From Bettongia penicillata ogilbyi (Eukaryota > Chordata > Mammalia > Diprotodontia > Potoroidae), in the NCBI GenBank assembly GCA_023548195.1, contig JAJHZJ010000413.1:14071941-14135940 (forward strand): DNA of 64,000 nt, read 5' to 3'. Shown piece by piece: positions 53,129 to 64,000 of this stretch (the stretch's first letter is position 1; every line of letters starts with the position of its first letter). A model generated the notes under the pieces. That model did no database searches and was not told the DNA's origin. It worked only from the letters and a program-made list of their open reading frames with translations. Position numbers and translations under genes: made by a program.

Positions 53129-53257
53129 TTAGAAGTTGGTTTTGATAAGAGCATTTTAAACCATGTGCTCTCATTCTTCAAACATTTCTTCATGGAATGC
53201 TGGAGGTAGGAAGATCCTCAGGTATCTGGGTAGATCATCCCTCATTTTTGTTCTTGT

Positions 53258-53570
53258 AGTTACAGCTAGGTGGTACAGTGGATAGAGCACCTATCCAGGA
53301 GTCAGGAGGACCTGAGTTCAAATCTCACCTCAGACACTTGACACTCACTAGCTGTGTGATCTTGGGCAAGTCATTTAACCCCAACCTGGGTCACCTCCAG
53401 TCATCCTGATGAATATCTGGTCACTGGATTCAGATGACTCCTGGAGGAGAAGTGAGGCTGGTGACCTGCAAGGCCCTCCCTCACTCAAAACAAAGTTAAG
53501 TGTGAGTCATGTCGCTATTTCTCTGATGGCATGGTCTTCTTTGCGCAACGAAGGATGAACACACACATGT
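53258..53570 (+). repeat. tRNA-derived SINE with long 3' tail
   Basis: Head ACAGCTAGGTGGTACAGTGG, box GACCTGAGTTCAAATCTCAC, TGTGATCTTGGGCAAGTCAT, then a distinct tail (GATGGCATGGTCTTCTTTGC ... GAAGGATGAACAC). Nearly complete. Confidence 0.9.
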
Positions 53571-53571
53571 T

Positions 53572-53795
53572 GTAGCTGCTCAGTCATTTCAGTTGTGTAT
53601 GACTGTGGCTTCATTTAAAGTTTTCTTGACAAAGATACTCTAGTGGTTTTGCCATTTCCTTCTTCCAGCTCATTTTATGGGTGAGGAAACTGAGGCCAAC
53701 AGGGAGAGCTAGTAGGTGTCTGAGGCTGGATTTGAACTCAGGACTTCCTGACTCCAGGTCCTATCCTCTATCCACTGGGTCATCTAGCTGTTTCT
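53572..53795 (-). repeat. tRNA-derived CORE-SINE, MAR1-type, antisense
   Basis: AGCTGCTCAGTCATTTCAGT, TTTTGCCATTTCCTTCTTCC, GGTGAGGAAACTGAGGCC and TATCCACTGGGTCATCTAGC. It abuts the previous SINE head to tail in opposite orientation. Confidence 0.9.
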
Positions 53796-53804
53796 CATTT
53801 TACT

Positions 53805-54005
53805 GATGAGGAAACACTATGGTACAAAGGAAAGAATACATTGGAGTCAGAAGACAAGAGGTTCAAATCACAGCTTTGCCAACGACTAGCTGTGTGGCCT
53901 TTGGTAATCACAACTTCTCTGGGCTTCAATTTCCTTATCCTTATATTTCATGAGAATGTTGATTTTAGATGATCTCTTAGATCCATTCCAGCTCTGAATC
54001 CATGA
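53805..54005 (+). repeat. MIR-like SINE
   Basis: AAGAGGTTCAAATCACAGC, GACTAGCTGTGTGGCCTTTGG and TTCAATTTCCTTATCC. Confidence 0.7.
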
Positions 54006-54134
54006 TTTCAGTGGAGAAGTGACATGACTATCCCATAGTTAGTCAAAACAGGACTACACCCAGAATTTCTAACCCATATTACCAACTCTTTCCATCACAG
54101 CTCTCCTTGTTGCACCATATAATTCCTCATCAGT

Positions 54135-54245
54135 CAACAACTATTTATTAAGCACCTGCTACATGTTAGGTATTGTGCTAGGTACTGGGGGATCAAATAC
54201 AAAGACTGAAACATTCCTTATTCTCAAAGAGCTTATATCTCATCA
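54135..54245 (+). repeat. Fragment of the dispersed repeat also at 0.96 kb
   Basis: TATTTATTAAGCACCTGCTAC and GGTATTGTGCTAGGTACTGG, ending TCAAAGAGCTTATATC. Confidence 0.55.
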
Positions 54246-56429
54246 GTCATACCTCAATTTTCTTCCCATCAAGCCAATGTGAAAAGACATAATGGTGCCA
54301 CTTGGCCCAACATAGTCTTTTCAGTGTTCTAGTTGCAAGAAAGCTGGAAGCTTCTTTTATTTTATTTTTCCTGAGGTATTAACAATACTATTTTGAATTC
54401 TCTTTCCGTCACCATTGCTGAATTGATGCTAGAAAGTTTGAGGCAAAAATCAGCACACAGCTGAATTACAAACAAGTACTAATCAGGTCTCTCCCCTACA
54501 TCTGGGAAGCTGTACAATCACAACACTAAAGAAATTCTCTTTCCTTCTGATTTCCTTTAGATCTGGTCGAGATTCTGATCCATGGTGTCTTTATTTTAGT
54601 GGAAAGAAAAAAATTGCAAACCTGAGCAGTTCAAGCCGCTCATCTGTTGTGCAGTCTGCAAGGAACTGACCTGGAGATCGGGAATTTGGGGGACTGAATG
54701 TAGGGAGTGGGTGGATGGGCCACACAGAACATGGCCCTCTTCCCAATTCTCAGAGTGCCTGTTAAATCTGATATCCCAAATGAAACTAGGTCATGGCTTC
54801 CCCCCACCCCGAAAAAGCATAATAGGATCATTGTTCATGCGGGTGTCCCTTTCAGAATGTGCAGAAATTAAAGTGAGTTTTGTTTTCAGTTGTTTATCTT
54901 GGAAATCATTAAGGTACACCATGACCCACCCCAAATATGCTTGGTATTCCTCAACAATCTCCTAAATTAGCCCAGCCCCAGTGGGACTGGTCCTCAAAAA
55001 CCAAACTAAGAGATGAAAATGGATGGTTTTTGAGCAGCAAATTCAGGTTTTTGGTGATGTTTTGGTGACCTTGAGATGCCTGTTATTTATGTCCCATCCC
55101 CACAACGATTTTTCAGTCTTCTTCTTTGTCTCTGTATTCTTTGAAACATTTTTAATGTATAAAGAGTTGGAAAGGAGTTCTCTCGCTAACCAAATCATCA
55201 AAAGTAAACATGGTCTGGAATCTGTGTATGTTAGTTGCCAGATGCCTTCCAACAGGGGGAAAAAAGAACACGTTCACTTATCTGAACCACTTAAATCACA
55301 CGCCTTTGATAATTCAAAAGAATATATTTCATTTCATCTACAATTATACCATGAGAATAATTTTCTCCTACACTCACGGCCAATGCTGGCCTGTGGACAT
55401 GAGGACTTTAGCAGACGCTGTTCATGTTTTCTCTTTACTCATTGGCCCTCATCAGTCTGGTAAAGTTCAGATTGATATGGTTATTAAGAGAAAGATGATA
55501 GGAATTCAGAGAAATCTACAAGAGATCATAGGATCATAGGCTTGGAGATTAAAGTGGGAAGGACTTTAAAGAAATCATGTAAAGTGAGAAAAAAACAAAA
55601 TTGGAAGAATGATAATCACATAAGGAAAGGCGAATGATAAAGTATGCACTAAAAATACTGATGGGGACTCCAAGGGAATAGGAACTGAAAAGTATTGTAA
55701 TAGTCTATGCTTTGGAATGAGTTAACTTAAATATAAATAATTACCAAGCAATTTGCTTTCTTATATTGCTGGTAAGTATTGTTTCTAATAAAACATTTAA
55801 TATTAAAAAAGAAAGTGGATGATTCACATCACATTGGAAAGTTAGTAAGATAATTTTTTTAAAAAGTCTCCTTTAAAGTATATTGGGAGGATGGGACAAA
55901 GAGGGCTCAACCCTTACAGCATCGTCAGGTCTGCCCATCAGAATGGGTTATACAGAAAATGCGCTACAGCCGTAGCTCTCTTTGGCCAGTCCTCCAAATC
56001 CCATTCCAGTGGTCCACTTTCCATAAGTACAATTGCCTCAGAGGAGCTAAACGAGATAATCTGGCACCTAGCCCAACTAATGCCCTCACAAAGATAATTA
56101 AGGAATGAGAAGGGAATAAAGATGGGAAGCATGCAAAAGAGAAAGTGAATAAAACAAAGACAGACGAAAAGGCAAAATTAGAGAGAGTAATGGTGATTCT
56201 TGGTAGGTAGAATTGCTTATCTTTAGCTAGGCTTTGAAAGATGGTGTTAGGTAGTGGGGAGAGGGTGACCTTGAGGGTCCAGGAGATCTGCGTTCAAGTT
56301 GTTCCTCTGATATATACTGACTATGTGTCCAAAAGGAATTCCTTCTACCTCCCAGTGCTGCTGGCAGCTTTGAAAGGTTTTAAATTGGAGAACAGTTCTT
56401 ATTTCTTCATAACATATCTTGTATCATTC

Positions 56430-57350
56430 ACTTTTCTCCACTCGCACAGTCGCTACTTTGGTACAAGCCCCCATCTTCTCCTGCCTGGCCTCTGCTGCAA
56501 GTCTCTCCCCATTACAATCCAGCCTCCACACTTCAACCAAAGTGATTTCCGGTTCTTACCATTGCCCTATCTCAATAAACCCCCAATGGCTCACTCTTTT
56601 TTTGAGGACCAAACAGAAAATATTTGGTGCCTAAAGCCCCTCACAAACCTGCCCCTTCCTGTCTTTCTAGTCACCTTATAATTTAATTGCATCTACACAC
56701 TCTACAAGCAATGTTTGCACATGATGTTCCAACACCAGCTCTGTGCCTTTTTCACTGGCTATATGTTCTCACTCCTTATCTCCATGCTGACTTCCTCCAA
56801 GATTCAGCCCAAATCCCACCTTCTGCAGGAGGTATTTCCCAGCACTGACCCCTTTCCCCTGCCCCTTCCCATACATAGACACTGCCATTGTCTTCTCTTT
56901 GACATTGACTTCCATTTACTCTCTCTCTATCTCGTATGAACAGTTATTTGCATGTGGTCTCTCTCATTAGAGTAGGAGCTCCTTGAGGAAAAGAAAACTT
57001 AGTTTTTACTTTTCTTTGTATCCCTACTGCTCACATAGCACCTGCCACATTCTTAGATACATGTGTTCAGTTGTGTCTGACTTTATGTGATCCTGTGGAT
57101 TTTTTTCCATGGGATTTTCTTGGAAAGATAGTGGAGTAGTTTGCCATTTCCTTCTCCAGTGTGCCCCCATTTTACAGATGAGGAACTAAGGCAAATAGGA
57201 GTTAAATGACTTGCCCAAGGTCACACAGCTTATAAGTATCTGAGGCTGAATTTGAACTCATGTCCTCCTGACTCCAACCCTGGTGTTTTTTGCTACTACC
57301 TGCCACAAAGCAAGCCCTTAATGTATATCGACTAACTGACTGATTAGTAT
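56430..57350 (+). repeat. L2 3' region split by a SINE
   Basis: L2-type text (CCCAAATCCCACCTTCTGCA; GGAGCTCCTTGAGGAAAAG; TCACATAGCACCTGCCACA) is interrupted at about 57.05 kb by a SINE and resumes with CCTGCCACAAAGCAAGCCCTTAATG. Confidence 0.7.
57040..57307 (-). mobile_element. MAR1-type SINE inserted in L2, with target-site duplication
   Basis: Antisense SINE (TTTGCCATTTCCTTCTCCAG; CAGATGAGGAACTAAGGC; GTCACACAGCTTATAAG). It is flanked by perfect 10-bp copies of ACCTGCCACA (57040-57049 and 57298-57307). Confidence 0.85.
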
Positions 57351-57623
57351 TGGTCAAGGACAGTCCTTCATTAGACATTTTCTACACTGATGAAGTCAGA
57401 GGTCCAGTCCAAAGTACTTTGGAGATGATCTAGGTCACTTTAATCATTTTAAAGAGGGAGAAATTGAGGCACAAAATATTGAAATAATAGTGGAAGGATA
57501 TCTACATCAAATGAAGCAAAGTTTTAGTAAGTCAGTAACATCTACTTCTTGAAATCATTTTTGGATCCAGGACTCTTTCCAGCTTTTTATATGAAAGGGA
57601 GTTTCAATGCAGAATCTCCTGGA

Positions 57624-57687
57624 ACACACACACACTCTCTGTCTCTGTCTGTCACTCTCCCTCTCACTGTCTCTCTCTCTCTCTCTG
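57624..57687 (+). repeat. (CA)n-(TC)n low-complexity tract
   Basis: ACACACACAC followed by CTCT and CTGT units. Confidence 0.9.
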
Positions 57688-58394
57688 CAAAAACCTGGAT
57701 TATTCTCAGGACAACTCAGAACTGTTTGTCTTTGCTTCTCCCTCTATGAATTGCTAAGGGTGATTAGAGTCAGGGTTCACGTTTCTTCCATTAAACTATC
57801 TCTCCGAGAGGTTTTGAAGCAGGAGAGTTAGGAGAGGGGCACCAGAACCAGTATGTGAAAAATACCACATTTGCCCCTTTTGCTCTCCCCCTACCTCAGC
57901 TGACACTCTCTAGTAAGTGCTTCTCACTGTCTCTTGTTAGGAGGTAGGTGGTGTGGTCTGCTTGTAGATCATTAGAATGGAACATGTATTTATTTGATAA
58001 ATCTATAATTAATTTCAATGATGCTAAACTGATTAGTGGAACATCTTGTATCCAGAAGGATTCTACCAAAGAAACCCCATAAAAGCAGGGAGGGGTTCAC
58101 AGAGTTATTTAATTCTGGTGTGAAATGCAGAGAAAGTGTTTTACTTGGCCATAGAGGGATACATCATGTCAATGTGCATTACAATCAGGCCTATGTTCCA
58201 TTAGTTTCGTCTTGTGTTTTCATGCTGTGTGTTGGATCCAAACGAGGGGAAAAAAATTATCTGACTTCTGTGACCAAGCTTCAACACAAACTGAGCTTTT
58301 AGAGCTTTGGAAATAGGAAAGTCTGAGTTTTTCTTATTTGTTTTGTATGTGTATTGCAAAGAAAGCTAAACTAGAAATTTTATCTCATGCAGTG

Positions 58395-58785
58395 AGGTGG
58401 CAGGGCAAATTGAGCACTAGACCTGAGGTCTGAAAGATCTGAGTTCAAATCCAGCTTTAAACTTACTATCTGTGCAATAAGTGACACTATCTATCTGCCT
58501 TGGTTTTTTCACCTATGAAATGGAAATAATGATAGAACCTCCCTAAAAAGTTGTTTGACAATAAAGTGAGATAATATCTATAAAATGCTTTGTAAATCTT
58601 AAAGAGCTACATAAATAGCAGCTATTATAGTTATTAATTGTGAGACCTTGGGAAGTCACAACCTCAATGGCTTCCATGTCGTCATATAAAACATGATAAT
58701 AACAGTAATGTCTCCCCTGTTTACTTCATACGGGGTACTACAAGGATCAGATTTGTGAAGCCTCTTAAGGTTACAATGTGCTTCT
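58395..58785 (+). repeat. CORE-SINE followed by a second SINE fragment
   Basis: GATCTGAGTTCAAATCCAGC, TTCACCTATGAAATGGAAAT and tail ATAAAATGCTTTGTAAATCT; from 58.64 kb a second partial core (TTGTGAGACCTTGGGAAGTC). Confidence 0.75.
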
Positions 58786-59615
58786 CATGTTTTTGCCTCG
58801 TTTGATATAGGTCTCCTTCCACTATGAATAACCCTTGATATGTAATTGCGTCGATAATCCCAAACATCCTTCCTCATTTAGCTTTGGGATAAGTTCCAGG
58901 TATTTTTACTCTATAATCTTTATTCTTTGTTCCCCTCAATTCCAACAATCTTATCTTCCTAATTATGTTTTGCTTAGGCTAATGTTAAAATGAGCTTGCA
59001 TTTCCTGAGCATATTCAGAGTGACAGCCGTAAAATGAGACCTGGGAATATGGCAAACTGGAGGAAGATGCTGTCACAGTTGGAAATGCCACAAAATAAAT
59101 AAGTACTATATAGATAACTAAGAACTGACTCCAAATATATATGTTTCTTTCCCACGGAAATAGTGGATCACAGTGCTTCTATAGTGGGCAAAATGTAACG
59201 CATTTCATCAACCATTTAGTGCATTTGCAAAAAGCATTTAAACTCAACTACTCCAGAAAGTCATTGACTTAAAGATGATTTTGTTTTGTGGATCTCAATG
59301 TTTAACTTTCAGTTCTGGAATTCTGCAATCTTTTCTCTGAGCCAAGCCAGGGGAGACAACACTTTAGGAGATGGTATGGGAGTGACGGGCTTCATTCACT
59401 TCCCTGCATCATCCCACCTACAACAGAGAGAAGAAACGGTGTTCTTCTTCAATGTTTAGGAAGGAGTCCTGAAGGAAAAGCTTAAACAAAATAAGGATAG
59501 ACACATTTCAATGTGCTTGCTTCAAGAAGAGGAGCTTCTGCAGCCAAATACCCAAATGATAGGAAATGCAAGGTACATCAAGATTTCCGTCTATAGACTG
59601 AAGAGGAAAACTCAC

Positions 59616-59714
59616 ATCGAGAATTTCCTTATTGGCTTTTGGAGAAGTAGCCTCTCTTAACTCTTTAATGGCAACAGGAATCTTCACCTTCTCTCCTTCT
59701 GGAATCCACAGTCC
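59616..59714 (-). CDS. EGFR: EGFR exon 19: beta3 lysine and beta3-alphaC loop
   Basis: The 99-bp exon encodes [20 protein letters not shown] and then [17 protein letters not shown] holds the ATP-anchoring beta3 lysine (human Lys745). [10 protein letters not shown] is the beta3-alphaC loop, the hotspot of in-frame activating deletions in human lung cancer; it is full length here. The acceptor is TTATTGCAG and the donor GAT|GTGAGT. All 33 residues match remembered human EGFR. Intron 19 below it is about 11.8 kb and is loaded with retroposons, including a nearly complete HAL1, whereas intron 18 above it is only about 1.06 kb. Confidence 0.97.
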
Positions 59715-60892
<1,178 letters not shown>

Positions 60893-61929
60893 CTATTAAG
60901 GAAAAAAAAATGAAAGAACTTGTTGAAAATGTGAATGATACATAGGGACAGTGAAAACCAGAAATTCAGAGCATAAGTGTTCACAGAGGTGAAATGTTAA
61001 TGAAAGGCTGTGTGTGGTTCCTGTTTAGTCTCAATTAATTACCAGACAATTTGAAGAGAAAAGAGGTACTTTCTCCAAAGGAATAGGAAGGGTGGTTGAA
61101 GACAGAAGCAATTCACAGGTAAGCATTGCCTGCTTTGTGGAATATATAATGATCCAACAAAGCTGACTATAGAACAATGTTTTGTCAAGTGAATCCTTCT
61201 ATCCCATTACTTTGCTTATAATATTGGAACTGTGTTTCCATGGAAGGCAAAATTCCTTTCAAGCAAGAGCTGAAAATATTTGGTGAAGAAGGTAGCTAGG
61301 CAGCGGCCCTCTGGTACGCTGGGATTACGGGAACTCTGAGGGCATCCTGGCCAACCCTCCCATTTTACAGATGAGGCACCTGAGGCCTAGGAGTTTAATT
61401 GCCTTGGCCAATGTCACATAAGAAAGTCATCCTCTGAGGCAGGACTTGAAACCAAACTCAGTTCTTGCCATTGGCATTATTGTCTGGCAATAATTGGTGG
61501 AATTGTGATTTCCTGCCCCTTTACCATCAAGGATTGTATTAAATTTCTTGAGCTCTGTACATCATACAATCTAGCATAAAATTGAGCACACAGTAGGTTA
61601 ATAAATAGTTGCTGGCATGAATTGATATATAATACCAAGTACAGCACCTTACACAAGTAGCTTCCTAATGGAAATTTCTTGTGACATATGTATTTTCCAT
61701 TCATGATATCATATTTCCTTAAGTAAAGTCCTACACTGATGCCTCATCTGGGTTCTCTAATTGAGCTTAACTCAATTAGTTTCCACTCATCACTTGAAGG
61801 TTAATCAGAGGTAGAATTTGAACCAGGTCCAACGACTCCAGAATTAGAGCATTTTCTACTGTATCATACAAGTCTAGTCAGTTGTATAACAAGCTCTCAG
61901 CCGGAAGAGAAGGAATCCTGGCCTCTTAC
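60893..61929 (-). other. EGFR intron 17
   Basis: 1.04 kb with an antisense MIR at 61.33-61.48 kb (TTACAGATGAGGCACCTGAG), an L2-type tail at 61.54-61.72 kb and a SINE-like fragment near 61.81 kb. No gene seen. Confidence 0.9.
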
Positions 61930-62071
61930 CTCCCTTTCTTGCAGCAGCCTGCGCAGTGTGCGTTTACGGACAATACGGCGCCTTCGAATGAAGAGACCAA
62001 TGCCCAGCACCAGCACCATCAGTAAGAGAAAGCCACCTACAATCCCAGTGGCGATCGAAGGGATCTTGGGG
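61930..62071 (-). CDS. EGFR: EGFR exon 17: transmembrane helix and juxtamembrane start
   Basis: The 142-bp exon begins with one base completing a split codon, then reads PKIPSIATG and a hydrophobic helix of about 23 residues, followed by a basic stop-transfer and juxtamembrane stretch [13 protein letters not shown]. The helix keeps the small-residue dimerisation pattern TGIVGG near its N-terminal end. The threonine of RKRTLRR is the known PKC site (human Thr678, Thr654 in mature numbering). The acceptor is a pyrimidine-rich tract ending TTTCCAG and the donor is GGTAAGAG. Length equals the remembered human exon. Compared with human there are conservative changes inside the helix and RRRRIV replaces RRRHIV. 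The exon anchors the receptor in the plasma membrane and transmits the dimerisation signal to the kinase. Confidence 0.96.
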
Positions 62072-62550
62072 CTGGAAAGAAGAAAAAAAGGAAAGCATGT
62101 TTTATGGGCTTAAGAATGAGTATATTTCTTGTGTTTTGGCACACTATTAAAAGTGAGCACTCTACCCCAGAGCTAAAAATCCTCAGTAAAGACAAAAAAA
62201 CCCCAACTATAAATGCCACATCCCACCACAAGAGAATGAGAAACATAGGAAATAACTGCCTTAATTCCTTCTGTAGCAAATGGGGTAGGATACAGTTAAG
62301 GCAAGGAACAGCAAAAGCAGGAGTTATGACATCTGAAGTAGAAAAAAAGCTGATGTGGAGTAAGAAGGTAGAATAAAACAAAAAGAGATACATAAAAATG
62401 ATGAGTACCAGGGCTCAGAAACAGGTTAAGGTAAAGAAGGAAGTGATGAATGGGTGAAGAAAAAGACATGACAATGTCTTGTTCTTGCCTTAAAATCACA
62501 GAGAAGGGCAAATCAATAGCACTGCCAAGTCATCTGTCCCATGAGGTCAA

Positions 62551-63358
62551 CTTTTTTTTGCATTTAATAGTATTTTAGTTTTTTCCAATTACATGTAAAG
62601 ATAATTTTCAACATTCATTTTTGTAAGATTTTGAGTTCCAAATTTTTCTCCTTCCCTCCCCCTTCCCCAAGAGAGCTAGTAATCTGACATAGATTATACA
62701 TGTACAATCCTGTTAAACATGTTTCCATATTAATCATGCTGTGGAAGAAGAATCAGAACAAAAAGGAAAAATTTTGAGAAAGAAAAAACAAAACAAAAAA
62801 AAAACCCGAAGTGAAAATAGTCTGCTTTGATCTGCATTCAGACTCCATAGTTCTTTCTCTGGATGTGGATAGCATTTTGCATCATGAGTCTTTTGGAATT
62901 GTCTTGGATCATTGCATTGCTGAGAAGAGCTAAGCCTATCACAGTTGACCATCGCACAGTGTTGCCGTTACTGTGTATAATGTTCTCCTGGTTCTGCTCA
63001 CTTCACTCAGCATGTAAGTGTTTCCAGGTTTTTCTGAAATCCACCTGTTCATCATTTCTTATAGAATAATATTATTCCATTACATTCATATTCCACAACT
63101 TGTTCAGCTATACCCCAGTTAATGGGCATCCCCTCAATTTGGAGTTCTTTGCCACCACAAAAAGAGCTGCTATAAGTATTTTTGTACATGTGGGTCCTTT
63201 TCCCTCTTTTATGATCTCTTTGGGATACAGCCCTAGATGCTGCTGGATCAAAGGGTATGCACAGTTTTGTAGCCCTTTGGGTAGAGTTCTATACTGTTCT
63301 CTAAAATGGTTGAGTTAGTTCACAATTCCACCAACAATTCACTAGGGTTCCAATTTTC
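62551..63358 (-). mobile_element. 5'-truncated L1 3' end
   Basis: Reverse complement of the same L1 3' region as at 2.6-3.4 kb: poly(T) start, GTTCTCCTGGTTCTGCTCAC, ACTTCACTCAGCATGTAAGTG, ATACCCCAGTTAATGGGCAT and GTTCACAATTCCACCAACAA. Target-site duplication not clear. Confidence 0.8.
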
Positions 63359-63689
63359 CCACAGAAGGAGGCCAAATCTCAAAGAAGGCTAGATTTAATC
63401 AAAGCTCACTAGTTCAAACCCACCACAGGAAAACAGATCTGGATTAGTGGAGGTTAATCAGTGTAGACTGATTTTGAAACTGTAGTTAGTACTTTAAAGT
63501 AAATGAAATAATTTGAATGTTATGTTGATCTTATTTCTATCAGTGAAATGGAGAGCATAAACATGAAGCCAGAAAACATGGTGGTTGAAACTGTCCTTGT
63601 TAGTAGGGCCTAAAACTGACCACCTCTGGCCTAGGACTACTACTGCAACAGTGTTGGAACAGGCCTTATAACTACTGGCCTCTCACCAT

Positions 63690-64000
63690 TCCAATCCATT
63701 CAGAAGCCAAAATGGCGCCATTAACCAATGTGCACAATGGGTTCCAGTGGATCCTTGGTACCTCCAGGAACAAATGCAAACTATCTGTTTGGCATTTAAA
63801 CCTCTTTGTAATCTGTCCCCTTTCTACTTCTCCAGTCCTTTACATTTTACTCTCCTTCATACGCTCTTCTGTGTTGCTACATCTGCCTAGATACTAATTC
63901 CTTGAAAAGCTTGCTGACCCCCAAATCTGGTATAATCTCCCTGCTTACCTCCACCTGTCATTGCCTGGCTTCCTCCAAGGCTTACCTCAGATTCTGCCTT
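63690..64000 (+). repeat. L2-like fragment at the window edge
   Basis: TTTGTAATCTGTCCCCTTTC and CTGGCTTCCTCCAAGGCTTA are L2 3'-region phrases; continues past the window. Confidence 0.55.

Larger units (their letters stand above)
50320..53146 (-). mobile_element. Nearly full-length HAL1 (half-L1) retroposon with 18-bp target-site duplication
   Basis: A 2.8-kb element on the minus strand: GC-rich 5' region starting GGAGGAGCCAAGATGGCGAA (an L1-type start with a YY1-like AAGATGGC), ORF1 remnant, then a 3' UTR ending in an (A)-rich tail. There is no ORF2, so it is a half-L1, a known class of ORF1-only elements that are thought to depend on L1 for mobility. The flanks are perfect copies of TTAGAAGTTGGTTTTGAT (50320-50337 and 53129-53146), showing that this is one complete insertion. 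A GT-rich tract (51.17-51.25 kb) lies in the 3' UTR. Confidence 0.92.
62072..64000 (-). other. EGFR intron 16 (partial, runs off the window)
   Basis: No match to the short exon 16 was found. Holds an antisense L1 3' end (62.55-63.36 kb) and L2-like sequence to the window edge. Confidence 0.85.

Noticed and set aside
55023..55463. A 146-residue plus-strand open frame in intron 19
   Set aside because: No recognisable family, no promoter or splice context, opposite strand to EGFR, composition of translated intron.
62072..64000. EGFR exon 16
   Set aside because: No sequence resembling the short exon before the transmembrane exon was found; it must lie beyond the window.

Overview
The window is mammalian nuclear DNA carrying the 3' part of the EGFR gene on the minus strand. 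Twelve consecutive coding exons are readable, matching human exons 17 to 28. They run from the transmembrane exon (61930-62071) to the stop codon (21539-21541). All visible splice sites are GT/AG. Ten of the twelve exons give the lengths I recall for human EGFR; exon 27 is one codon shorter and the coding part of exon 28 is longer. Together they encode 573 residues: transmembrane helix, juxtamembrane segment, complete tyrosine kinase domain and C-terminal phosphotyrosine tail. EGFR is identified over ERBB2, ERBB3 and ERBB4 by near-identity to the remembered human sequence across the kinase domain and by the tail tyrosine motifs.

The organism is most likely a marsupial. The repeats include many tRNA-derived CORE-SINEs of MAR1/MIR type, L1 3' ends of marsupial type, an ORF1-only half-L1 (HAL1) retroposon, a BovB/RTE 3' end, L2 and L3/CR1 relics and a hAT-type MITE. 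CpG is scarce outside two patches. I cannot name the species.

Layout. 1-12.2 kb: intergenic, repeat-rich, no gene seen. 12.2-21.5 kb: downstream flank and/or long 3' UTR of EGFR, repeat-poor from 16.6 kb upward, with several AATAAA signals on the minus strand. 21.5-27.5 kb: exons 28 to 24 (tail and end of kinase). 27.5-38.3 kb: exons 23 to 21 (C-lobe, activation and catalytic loops). 38.3-47.7 kb: intron 20 with a CpG-richer, repeat-free island. 47.66-47.85 kb: exon 20. 47.85-59.6 kb: intron 19, holding a nearly full-length HAL1 with a perfect 18-bp target-site duplication. 59.6-62.1 kb: exons 19, 18 and 17. 62.1-64 kb: intron 16.

The exons act as one transcription unit making the intracellular half of a receptor tyrosine kinase at the plasma membrane. 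I found no evidence of a previously undescribed biological system. The best leads are a tandem CAGCAG acceptor at exon 27, the intact-ended HAL1 and its same-strand promoter in intron 19, the CpG-richer island in intron 20, an unidentified coding-like relic in intron 24, and possible distal 3' UTR use.
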